This document shows, one piece after another, positions 7,927 to 14,575 of a stretch of 22,355 nt of DNA (within the stretch, counting starts at the first letter, position 1; each line of letters begins with the position of its first letter). The position numbers were made by a program, and so were the translations under genes. The notes beneath the pieces are model-generated. The model ran no database searches and had not been told where the DNA came from. It was given only the letters and a program-made list of their open reading frames with translations. Source of the DNA: HGM04593 sp964423665. GTDB taxonomy: Bacteria > Bacteroidota > Bacteroidia > Bacteroidales > Bacteroidaceae. The stretch spans positions 1 through 22,355 of the forward strand of contig CAYRFX010000034.1 in the NCBI GenBank assembly GCA_964423665.1, written 5' to 3'.

Positions 7927-8448
7927 ATGAAAAGGACAATTTTTATTATCACCGCCATACTGGCACTCACCGCATGCAGCGACGAGGCGAGCAATTCGGG
8001 CTACCCTGTATATTTCAGCTGCGACGCCTCGATTTACCCCTACAACATTGTACAAGGATTAGGACAATACATAACCGTTACCCGCAGCGGAGGTACAGCC
8101 TACAAAGTGCGCTACCAGGAAGGGAGCGGGGAGGCTGAGAGAACAGAAAACCTCACAGCCATGCAACTGCAGCAAGGCACCTTCCACTATGGACTCGGCG
8201 GGCTCATCATAGGCACGCCATCGGCATATGACGGCAACAAATGGGCATTCGACCTCGCCTGCCCAAAGTGCGACTCACGCAACAGCAAACTCACCGTTAC
8301 ACAACCCATGGGACACGCCCATTGTAAAAAATGCGGCAGCAAATACGACCTCAACATCGGAGGAATACCCATCGAGGGTGACACACGCCCCCTGTGGAGA
8401 TACAGAGTGGTGGAAGGCATACCACCATATATTGTGGTAGCAAATTGA
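7927..8448 (+). CDS. Lipoprotein with Cys4 site on a Rieske-like framework
   Basis: A 173-residue exported lipoprotein. The signal peptide ends in the lipobox LTAC, so Cys17 is the likely lipidated residue. Residues 105-165 resemble a Rieske domain: FDLACPKC (Cys112, Cys115), then HCKKCGSKYDL (Cys133, Cys136), then GG..IEGDTRPLWRYRV. In true Rieske proteins the two motifs are CxH and CxxH and hold a 2Fe-2S cluster. Here each motif supplies two cysteines and no ligand histidine at the expected place, so a zinc or rubredoxin-like iron site is more likely than a Rieske cluster. The function is unknown. It stands alone between the argH terminator and the tRNA promoter. A plain zinc-ribbon lipoprotein is the alternative reading. 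Confidence 0.82.
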   Translation: MKRTIFIITAILALTACSDEASNSGYPVYFSCDASIYPYNIVQGLGQYITVTRSGGTAYKVRYQEGSGEAERTENLTAMQLQQGTFHYGLGGLIIGTPSAYDGNKWAFDLACPKCDSRNSKLTVTQPMGHAHCKKCGSKYDLNIGGIPIEGDTRPLWRYRVVEGIPPYIVVAN

Positions 8449-8476
8449 GAGAGCGGAAATTAAATCGCCACATTGT

Positions 8477-8507
8477 TTTGATTTATTGGCAAAACCCATT
8501 ATCTTTG
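8477..8507 (+). promoter_or_regulatory. Bacteroidota-type promoter of tRNA-Leu
   Basis: TTTG at 8477-8480, then 19 nt, then TATCTTTG at 8500-8507. This is a complete match to the TTTG-N19-TAnnTTTG consensus of the primary sigma factor of Bacteroidota, 36 nt before the tRNA. Confidence 0.88.
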
Positions 8508-8543
8508 CACAGCCTTTCAAAAAGAGGCAAAAATATTAAGGTC

Positions 8544-8629
8544 GCTCGAATGGTGGAATCGGTAGACACGAAGGACTTAAAATCCTTTGGCATTTAAACG
8601 CCGTGCGGGTTCAAGTCCCGCTTCGAGTA
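8544..8629 (+). tRNA. tRNA-Leu (anticodon UAA)
   Basis: All arms of a class II tRNA are visible. The acceptor stem is GCTCGAA with TTCGAGT, with a G-U first pair. The D stem is GTG/CAC and the anticodon stem AAGGA/TCCTT, with loop CTTAAAA giving anticodon TAA at 8578-8580. The long variable arm is GGC/GCC, and the T stem is GCGGG/CCCGC with loop TTCAAGT. The discriminator base is A, as leucyl-tRNA synthetase requires. The 3' CCA is not encoded. It has its own promoter and terminator. Confidence 0.98.
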
Positions 8630-8634
8630 CAAAG

Positions 8635-8680
8635 AATAATCGCGGATAGTTAATAATCAACTACTTGCGATTATTTTTTT
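8635..8680 (+). terminator. Rho-independent terminator after tRNA-Leu
   Basis: AATAATCGC (8635-8643) pairs with GCGATTATT (8667-8675). An inner TAGTT/AACTA pairing extends the stem, and a run of T residues follows to 8680. Confidence 0.85.
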
Positions 8681-8726
8681 CATGTAATTGAACCACCGAA
8701 TAGACGAGTTCAAGCTTTAAGTATTC

Positions 8727-8755
8727 TTTGCTTTGATTTCTTCTTTGTAATTTTG
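8727..8755 (+). promoter_or_regulatory. Candidate promoter of the CatA-like gene
   Basis: TTTG at 8727-8730 and TAATTTTG at 8748-8755, spaced 17 nt, close to the Bacteroidota consensus. The start codon at 8789 is 33 nt downstream. Confidence 0.5.
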
Positions 8756-8788
8756 CAGTTTCATTTATGAACTTAAAAACAGAAAAGT

Positions 8789-9409
8789 ATGAAAGAAGTC
8801 AATCCTCAAACAACCACTCGTGCTTACGCTTTTGAAATGTGGATGAATGCTCCAATGCCGATGGTAACATTTTTCAAGACACTTGATGTGTCAAATCTTT
8901 TAAGAATCAGCAAAAAGAAGAGACTGAAATTCAATATGCTGATGTGCTATTGTATTGGAATGGCAGCAAGCAAAGTCAAAGAATTTTATATGCTTCCCGT
9001 GAATGGTAAGTTGATGCAGTTCGATACTATTGCAGTTAACACCATAGTTGCTAACAGTGCTGGAGAGGTAAGTTCATGCGACCTCCCTTTTAGCAAGGAC
9101 CTGGCAGAGTTTAATAGCGACTATTTACAACTCACGAAACAGGTGGCGGAGAGCTGTATTGACCACGACCTCTCGGCAGAGAGTATGGTTATCGGCACAT
9201 CGGCATTGGCACAATATGAAATTGATGGTGCAGTGGGTATGTATAGTGGCATTTTCAATAATCCGTTTATGATTTGGGGCAAGTACAAGCGTGCATGGTT
9301 TAAAACTATTCTGACCATATCTTTCCAGTTTCACCATACACAAATGGATGGAGCACATGCATCCAAATTCTTGGAGTATATCCAAAAAGAGATTGATAAG
9401 ATTGAATAA
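8789..9409 (+). CDS. CatA-like O-acetyltransferase (chloramphenicol acetyltransferase family)
   Basis: A 206-residue member of the trimeric CAT family, slightly shorter than classical enzymes (about 215). The catalytic motif HHxxxDG is intact as HHTQMDG, with catalytic His183 and structural Asp187. KFNMLMCYCIGMAASKVKEF near residues 48-67 corresponds to the conserved early helix of CAT, and GKYKRAW near residue 169 to the segment before the active-site strand. These enzymes transfer acetyl from acetyl-CoA to a hydroxyl group; the acceptor cannot be predicted and resistance should not be assumed, because many chromosomal members lack it. The gene is clearly AT-richer than argH: sample line 8941-9000 has 23 of 60 G+C, against 35 of 60 for 7201-7260. 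With its place just behind a tRNA, this suggests horizontal acquisition. Confidence 0.86.
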   Translation: MKEVNPQTTTRAYAFEMWMNAPMPMVTFFKTLDVSNLLRISKKKRLKFNMLMCYCIGMAASKVKEFYMLPVNGKLMQFDTIAVNTIVANSAGEVSSCDLPFSKDLAEFNSDYLQLTKQVAESCIDHDLSAESMVIGTSALAQYEIDGAVGMYSGIFNNPFMIWGKYKRAWFKTILTISFQFHHTQMDGAHASKFLEYIQKEIDKIE

Positions 9410-9475
9410 TTTTTTCAAAGTATTATCTTGTGCTGATTGGTAAATTCACAGCATGTAATATGATACAAAAAAACG

Positions 9476-9518
9476 AGGTCACCAAAATTTTAGATAATGC
9501 GGTTACCTTTTCTTTATT
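9476..9518 (+). terminator. Probable terminator of the CatA-like gene
   Basis: AGGTCACC (9476-9483) pairs with GGTTACCT (9501-9508) at seven of eight positions across a 17-nt AT-rich loop. TTTTCTTTATT follows. Confidence 0.55.
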
Positions 9519-9527
9519 GCGACATTA

Positions 9528-9557
9528 TAGAGTGAAAACAATTTTAATAACACTCTA
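9528..9557 (+). repeat. 7-bp inverted repeat before the broken secreted-protein gene
   Basis: TAGAGTG (9528-9534) and CACTCTA (9551-9557) are perfect inverted copies 16 nt apart, ending 13 nt before the ATG at 9571. It could be an operator or a leader stem; there is no T-tract. Confidence 0.4.
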
Positions 9558-9570
9558 AAAACTCAACATT

Positions 9571-9896
9571 ATGAAAAAGATTTTATTTGTCGCAGTTTTT
9601 TCGTTCGTTTCAGTATTATGCCCGCTGCAGCTGCCAACGATGTAACAACATCTGCAAAAAAGAGTTCCGTAACTGCAAAGATATCAGAGCTCTGCTTGAG
9701 CAAGCCCAAGTCAATAGCCCCACGAATTGAGAAACCAGCAGAGACTCAAAAAGACACCATCGTTTTACGAAACGGGCTGGCAAGATATATTAACGAGGGA
9801 TGAAAGGTGGCTTTTCCACAAATGGATTTTGTAGAAAAGCATGAAGGCGTTTACCTTGTACTAGTTAATGACAACACAGTAAAAATCAAACTATAA
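9571..9896 (+). pseudogene. Remnant of a small secreted protein, frameshifted and with an in-frame stop
   Basis: ATG at 9571 opens MKKILFVAVFSFVSVL, a clean signal-peptide start, but this frame stops at 9643-9645. The natural continuation is in another frame from about 9618 (MPAAAANDVTTSAKKS), which supplies the expected Ala-rich cleavage region. That frame runs to a TGA at 9801-9803 and then continues open and protein-like (KVAFPQMDFVEKHEGVYLV) to TAA at 9894-9896. Restoring one frameshift and one stop would give a secreted protein of roughly 108 residues. I do not recognise the family. The frameshift lies between the T-run at 9596-9601 and about 9620. Sequencing error, or two separate short peptides, are the alternatives. 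Its AT-richness matches the CatA-like gene upstream. Confidence 0.6.
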
Positions 9897-9917
9897 CATA
9901 TTTGCACATAATAAACA

Positions 9918-9951
9918 AAAGCCTGTCTACCCACACGGATAGACAGGCTTT
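9918..9951 (-). terminator. Terminator of the beta-galactosidase gene, possibly bidirectional
   Basis: A 12-bp perfect stem, AAAGCCTGTCTA (9918-9929) and TAGACAGGCTTT (9940-9951). On the minus strand the stem is followed by TTTTGTTTATT, so it fits the gene ending at 9990. On the plus strand the tail is weaker, but it may also stop reading from the broken gene. Confidence 0.8.
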
Positions 9952-9989
9952 ATAATCTACAACTTAATAGCGCAATTTCTTGTCAAATA

Positions 9990-12900
9990 CTAATCTACAA
10001 CAAACTTCTTGCCGTTGCAGATATAAACACCTTTGGGCAGGGAGCCTGCTGTTGCTGCGTTGCCCACAGGCATACCATATAAATTATACACGGTTGCCGG
10101 GGTATCTTCCACAGCCGGCGGGGTGCATGGGAGTTTTTCTATTCCTGTCTGCACATTATCCACATATGTGAAGCGCAGGCGGTAGCCATAGGTGCCGCTC
10201 GATGGCAACATATACTCGCTGAGCACGCCTGCGCCGCAGGAGCCGTTGCCTATACCAAGCTGGGCGTAATCGAAGTTGGCATAGATTTTATCCGAGGTTG
10301 TCATTTCCCACTGATGCAAATACCAATGTTTATACTCGTCGGTGTAGTTATCCAGTGTCATATTCACCTGCCCTTCGGTTTCAACCTTTATACCGCAACC
10401 GCTCTCATCGAAGAGTGTAACCCAGCGCAAATCCTGGCGGTCGCCACTTGTTTGGGGGCGCACATAATCTACATGGAAGTTGCTCACCGACTGCTCATAT
10501 ATACCAATGTCGGAGCCTTGCTTGCGGTCTATTGTGTTATCTAACGGGCCGCGTGCATAGTACTGTGCCAACGAGAGGGCGGGGTTGAACTGCATGAGCA
10601 TGCCTATGCGGCGCAATGTGGCTGATTTTGCTGTATATTGCGCATCTAAATCTACTGAGCCGTCTCTGTTTACGGTATATACAAATGTATAATCGCACAG
10701 GCTGCCGGTAGCGGTCTCTGTTATTGTTGCCTTTGAGCCATCATCTGCCAGGCTCACGGTAAAGTTCCTGCTGCTTATGCCGTTACCGGTATTATAATAG
10801 GGGTCTGTGCCATAGGGGGCATCGTTCTCTATCCAGCGATAGTTGCTGTATGCAGGCGCAGTGGCTGCACCCGAAGATGCCGGGATAACATCAATGCCAC
10901 CCTGCTGCCAATAGGTTATACCGCAAGTAGTATTTACTATCATATATATACCATCGCCCTCTATTGTGTATTTGCTGCCACTCTGTGTCATGGTGAGCGG
11001 TGTGCCGGCTGCGGTATCGGCTGCAAGCAGTGCAGTGCGCCCGGTAACAGAATATTGGGTGGCTGCAACGGAGTGCCCAGCATCTGCCCATGAGGTGGAT
11101 TCGGGCAGGCACACCGACAAGTTGAGCAGATATTCACCACTGCCATCGGCGGTATATGGAATTGTAACATCGGCAGAAGAGCCCGAAGGGATTGATGGCA
11201 GAACGATTGAGCCCTCTTGCACCGGCTCTCCATCGAGGAGCAAAGCCCACACGAGCTGCATGCCGCCAAGGTCTATGCTCTCATATTTATTGGTGAGTGT
11301 TATAGTATTATTATCCTTGTCGAGCGTGCCGAATTTCACATACTGGTATATACGCTTCACCTCGGCAAGCTTGCCTGTGGGGCGGCGGTCGGCAGTGATG
11401 ATACCGTTATTCACAAAGTTACCCTGATGGGGGCCGCCATAGTCGTTTCCGTTGCGGTACTTATTAAAGCCGTTCACCGTGAGCTCGCCACGCTGTATAT
11501 CACCCGCATCTACTATTGCCTGATCTACCCAGTCCCAGATGCAGCCACCCATGCCGTTGGTACTGTTCTCCATAACCTCCCAATACTCCTTGAGGTTACC
11601 CACAGAGTGTCCCATGGCGTGAGCATACTCACACATGAAATAGGGCTTGCCCATATTATCCACCTCGTTCTGCACCTGTGGCACCGCATTATACATAACG
11701 CTGTGAATATCGGTGGGAGAGGTCATCGCACGCGTTGCACCCTCGTAGTGAATGGGGCGGGGGTCGAGTGCGCGGGCAGCATCATAGGCATAGTTGAAGT
11801 TCACACCGCCGTCGCTCTCGTTGCCAAGGCTCCAGGAGATTATGCTCGAATGGTTCCTGTCGCGCAACACCATGCGCTCAACGCGATCCACGATGGGAGC
11901 ACGCCATGTGGGCGATGTGTGTATGCGACCGCCATCGGTCCAGTTCTTGTGGAACTCCACATCTGCCTCGTCCATGTGATACATACCAATGTAATCCATC
12001 ATGGCATTCATCTTGGGGCTGCGGGGATAGTGGCTCGAACGCAGAATATTCACATTCGCCTGCTTCATCATCACAAGATCGTTCCACATAGTCTCAACAC
12101 TTATTGTGCGCCCGGTGAGGGGGTGCGTATCCTGTGCATTCACACCCTTCATGAGCACGCGCTTGCCGTTCACAAGGAACTGCGCGTTCCTGATGGTGAA
12201 ATTGCTGAAGCCATATTTTGTGGAGAAGGCACTCTCCTCGTTGCCATCGGCATCTTTCTGCACCACCTCCACGGTGTAGAGCGTGGGCGAGTCGCTTGTC
12301 CACGGCTCAAGCCCTTGCAACCCCTCAAAAGTGAAAGAGAGATTCTTGCTCTTTTCGGTGGCAAGGAAAGAGGCTGTGCCGGTGAGAGACTGCATCACCT
12401 CGCCGCTTGGAGAGATGAGGCTCACCTCGTATGACTTGCTTGTTGCGAGCCCGTCACGATTATCGAGCGCAAGCTGCACTGTAACATTGCCGGCTGTGGC
12501 ATCGTCACTCAATGAGCTGCTTATGTAGTGGTCTCTGATGAACACCTTGGGCACTGCTACAAGATACACATCGCGATGAATACCGCTCATGTGCCACATA
12601 TCCTGCCCCTCGAGGTAGGAACCGTCGGTCCAGCGGATAACACGAACAGAGATATTATTATCACCGCTTCTCACATACTTGCTAACATCAAATTCGGCAT
12701 CCATATTACCACCCTCGGTATAACCCACATACTCCCCGTTTACCCAAACATAAGCAGCCGAGTATATACCATCGAAGTGGAGCAACACACGCTCATTCTC
12801 CCAGCCCTCGGGCAGAGTGAAATTGCGGCGATAGCTGCCAACGCTGTTATCAATGCCGCTGCGCATTGTGATATAAGGGGGATTATCGGCAAAAGCATAA

Positions 12901-14219
12901 TCCACATTAATATAGTATGGGGTGCCGTAGCCCTGCATCTCGAGGCAGCCCGGCACAGTAACATTATCCCAAGAGGAGCAATCGACATCATCGGCATGGA
13001 AGCCATCGTGTGGTATCTGATACTCATCTTCTATAACAGCCCACTGCAACTTCCAGGTGCCGTTGAGGCTCAGCCAGCGGCTGCTGCCGGCAGGGTCAAT
13101 CCAGGGAGTGGCATAATAAGCATCGGCACGCATGGCATCGACACTCTCATAAGGCATATATGTTGCATGCCCCTTCTCCTTGTTCTCCTCAAAGACAGTC
13201 TCGTCCTGCCAATATATACCCTGCGGCAGGTTTTCGTTGTTCACTATCGAGAAACGGAAATGAGTATCGCTGTTGGTATTGTCTGTGGTAACATATACAG
13301 TACCCTCGGCATCGGCAGCAATATAATAATATTCAAATGAAGGATTCCACTTTGAACCCACATTCTTGCCCACCTTCAGCTGATAGATATCCTTGGCACC
13401 GGCAACCGCCACCACCTCGAACATTTGGTTCCAGTTGGGGAGAGACTCCTCAACATCGCGGGTCCATTGCAGCGGAGTCTGCTTGTTGTCGAGCGCAGCA
13501 TCGATGCATTTTCCACAGTTCACATTGTATAACTGATACCACGCGGTGCTGCCAAGCTGATACATAGGCACCATGAGTTTCCACATCTGCCCATACGACT
13601 CCTCATCGAGTTCCTCTACAATTATGAGCGCATCATTTTCAACACTGCCACCATTGGAAAGCACACCACCATTGGCAACACTCTCTATTGTGTATGTCTG
13701 ATAGGGCAAAGGGATTTTGTTCTCCTCGGCACTCATCACCTCTTGCAACACAAAATAAGTGCTGGTATTTGTGAGCTCGCCGGCCATCCACAGCTCGCCG
13801 CTTGCATATTCGGTAACGGCAAGAGAAGGGTCGGCAGCACATAACAACTGAATTGCAGAACCCGCAATACCGGGTGAGTGAATCTTAAACACCTGATTCT
13901 GGTTGTTCATATTGGGCTTCCACTGAAGGAGACAACCTGCCTTGGTGGCACCAAGTGCCATATCTATGCTCTGGCGCGAAGCCATATTCATGAGACCATA
14001 GCTCTCCTCGGTACCATCGTTGATGATAATCCACATCTGGCTTTCATCATTTTCATCTAATTCGCCCATAACAATGGGAGCATCGGCATAGAGATTGCCA
14101 CCATTTGTCATAGCCCTGCCTGTGGTGTATGAGACAATGCGATAAACGCTTCCCACGGTTTGCGACAAAATAGGCAACACTGCCACAAACACAAGCATAG
14201 TTAAAATAAATCTTTTCAT
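9990..14219 (-). CDS. Exported GH2 beta-galactosidase (LacZ family) with ricin-like repeats and T9SS-like tail
   Basis: A 1409-residue exported glycoside hydrolase of family 2. ATG at 14219 was chosen because it gives a signal peptide (MKRFILTMLVFVAVLPILS, cleavage near 20-21). Two related ricin-B-like repeats follow (about 24-170 and 175-325, each opening VYRI/TYTI, then NGG and QMW). Then come the GH2 sugar-binding, Ig-like and TIM-barrel domains and the beta-galactosidase small-chain domain. The catalytic acid/base is Glu801 in SLGNES; the nucleophile is Glu864 in CEYAHAMGHS, matching LacZ Glu461 and Glu537. The last 50 residues (VYNLYGMPVG, then LPKGVYICNGKKFVV) look like a T9SS C-terminal sorting domain. 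It probably releases terminal beta-galactose from glycans at the cell surface. It is monocistronic, with a structured leader. Confidence 0.95.
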   Translation of the reverse strand: MKRFILTMLVFVAVLPILSQTVGSVYRIVSYTTGRAMTNGGNLYADAPIVMGELDENDESQMWIIINDGTEESYGLMNMASRQSIDMALGATKAGCLLQWKPNMNNQNQVFKIHSPGIAGSAIQLLCAADPSLAVTEYASGELWMAGELTNTSTYFVLQEVMSAEENKIPLPYQTYTIESVANGGVLSNGGSVENDALIIVEELDEESYGQMWKLMVPMYQLGSTAWYQLYNVNCGKCIDAALDNKQTPLQWTRDVEESLPNWNQMFEVVAVAGAKDIYQLKVGKNVGSKWNPSFEYYYIAADAEGTVYVTTDNTNSDTHFRFSIVNNENLPQGIYWQDETVFEENKEKGHATYMPYESVDAMRADAYYATPWIDPAGSSRWLSLNGTWKLQWAVIEDEYQIPHDGFHADDVDCSSWDNVTVPGCLEMQGYGTPYYINVDYAFADNPPYITMRSGIDNSVGSYRRNFTLPEGWENERVLLHFDGIYSAAYVWVNGEYVGYTEGGNMDAEFDVSKYVRSGDNNISVRVIRWTDGSYLEGQDMWHMSGIHRDVYLVAVPKVFIRDHYISSSLSDDATAGNVTVQLALDNRDGLATSKSYEVSLISPSGEVMQSLTGTASFLATEKSKNLSFTFEGLQGLEPWTSDSPTLYTVEVVQKDADGNEESAFSTKYGFSNFTIRNAQFLVNGKRVLMKGVNAQDTHPLTGRTISVETMWNDLVMMKQANVNILRSSHYPRSPKMNAMMDYIGMYHMDEADVEFHKNWTDGGRIHTSPTWRAPIVDRVERMVLRDRNHSSIISWSLGNESDGGVNFNYAYDAARALDPRPIHYEGATRAMTSPTDIHSVMYNAVPQVQNEVDNMGKPYFMCEYAHAMGHSVGNLKEYWEVMENSTNGMGGCIWDWVDQAIVDAGDIQRGELTVNGFNKYRNGNDYGGPHQGNFVNNGIITADRRPTGKLAEVKRIYQYVKFGTLDKDNNTITLTNKYESIDLGGMQLVWALLLDGEPVQEGSIVLPSIPSGSSADVTIPYTADGSGEYLLNLSVCLPESTSWADAGHSVAATQYSVTGRTALLAADTAAGTPLTMTQSGSKYTIEGDGIYMIVNTTCGITYWQQGGIDVIPASSGAATAPAYSNYRWIENDAPYGTDPYYNTGNGISSRNFTVSLADDGSKATITETATGSLCDYTFVYTVNRDGSVDLDAQYTAKSATLRRIGMLMQFNPALSLAQYYARGPLDNTIDRKQGSDIGIYEQSVSNFHVDYVRPQTSGDRQDLRWVTLFDESGCGIKVETEGQVNMTLDNYTDEYKHWYLHQWEMTTSDKIYANFDYAQLGIGNGSCGAGVLSEYMLPSSGTYGYRLRFTYVDNVQTGIEKLPCTPPAVEDTPATVYNLYGMPVGNAATAGSLPKGVYICNGKKFVVD

Positions 14220-14252
14220 AATTGGGTAGTTTTGTTTTATCAATAATCCGGT

Positions 14253-14275
14253 GTTCCATGCGCACTGCCTGGAAC
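14253..14275 (-). promoter_or_regulatory. Hairpin in the beta-galactosidase leader
   Basis: GTTCCA (14253-14258) and TGGAAC (14270-14275) form a perfect inverted repeat with further GC/GC pairing inside. It lies 34-56 nt before the start codon. A second small inverted repeat, CCCCAAGGGG, lies at 14282-14291. They may fold in the mRNA or bind a regulator. Confidence 0.45.
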
Positions 14276-14327
14276 GAGAATCCCCAAGGGGCTCACACTC
14301 TTCAAACACAAATTACGCATATAAAAG

Positions 14328-14335
14328 CAAAAATA
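14328..14335 (-). promoter_or_regulatory. Candidate -7 box of the beta-galactosidase gene
   Basis: On the minus strand this reads TATTTTTG, a full match to TAnnTTTG, in AT-rich sequence about 110 nt before the start codon. No clear -33 TTTG is present at the usual distance. Confidence 0.4.
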
Positions 14336-14415
14336 TACAAATATTTCATATTATCGGTAAAAAATCTCTTTTATTGAATTTTTCAGGCAATATCCGTGAA
14401 CGACGGTTGCTGCAC

Positions 14416-14452
14416 AAAAAAGCCCCGGGCAACGACAAACGCCACCCGGAGC
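14416..14452 (-). terminator. Rho-independent terminator downstream of the NAD(P)HX-repair gene
   Basis: On the minus strand GCTCCGGG pairs with CCCGGGGC (eight pairs, one G-U), followed by six T residues. It is about 125 nt past the stop codon of the upstream gene. Confidence 0.85.
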
Positions 14453-14575
14453 CACATAAAAGTCCCCTTATTTTATTAACTTTCATACTATTGTAAAGGA
14501 AATTGCCACCGCTGACTACAAGAATACTCTTGGCTGGAACAATTTTGCCAAGATTGTGGAGACGGATATGTAACA

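Larger units (their letters stand above)
14220..14575. other. 356-nt intergenic region between the beta-galactosidase and NAD(P)HX-repair genes
   Basis: It holds the beta-galactosidase leader and promoter (14220-14335) and the terminator of the upstream gene (14416-14452). Between 14453 and 14575 I see no supported gene. Short open frames there cross the terminator stem and look like chance. Confidence 0.7.

Noticed and set aside
8697..8720. Possible att repeat of the tRNA-Leu 3' end behind the tRNA
   Set aside because: Only GTTCAAG is shared with the T-arm, too short to be distinguished from chance; no longer copy was seen up to 10000.
9801..9803. Selenocysteine or readthrough at the in-frame TGA
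   Set aside because: There is no recognisable SECIS-like hairpin after the TGA, and the same gene also carries a frameshift, so decay is simpler.
11217..12434. Long plus-strand open frame (405 codons) opposite the beta-galactosidase
   Set aside because: An antisense shadow over the GH2 catalytic domain, with His/Ile-rich composition typical of mirrored coding sequence.
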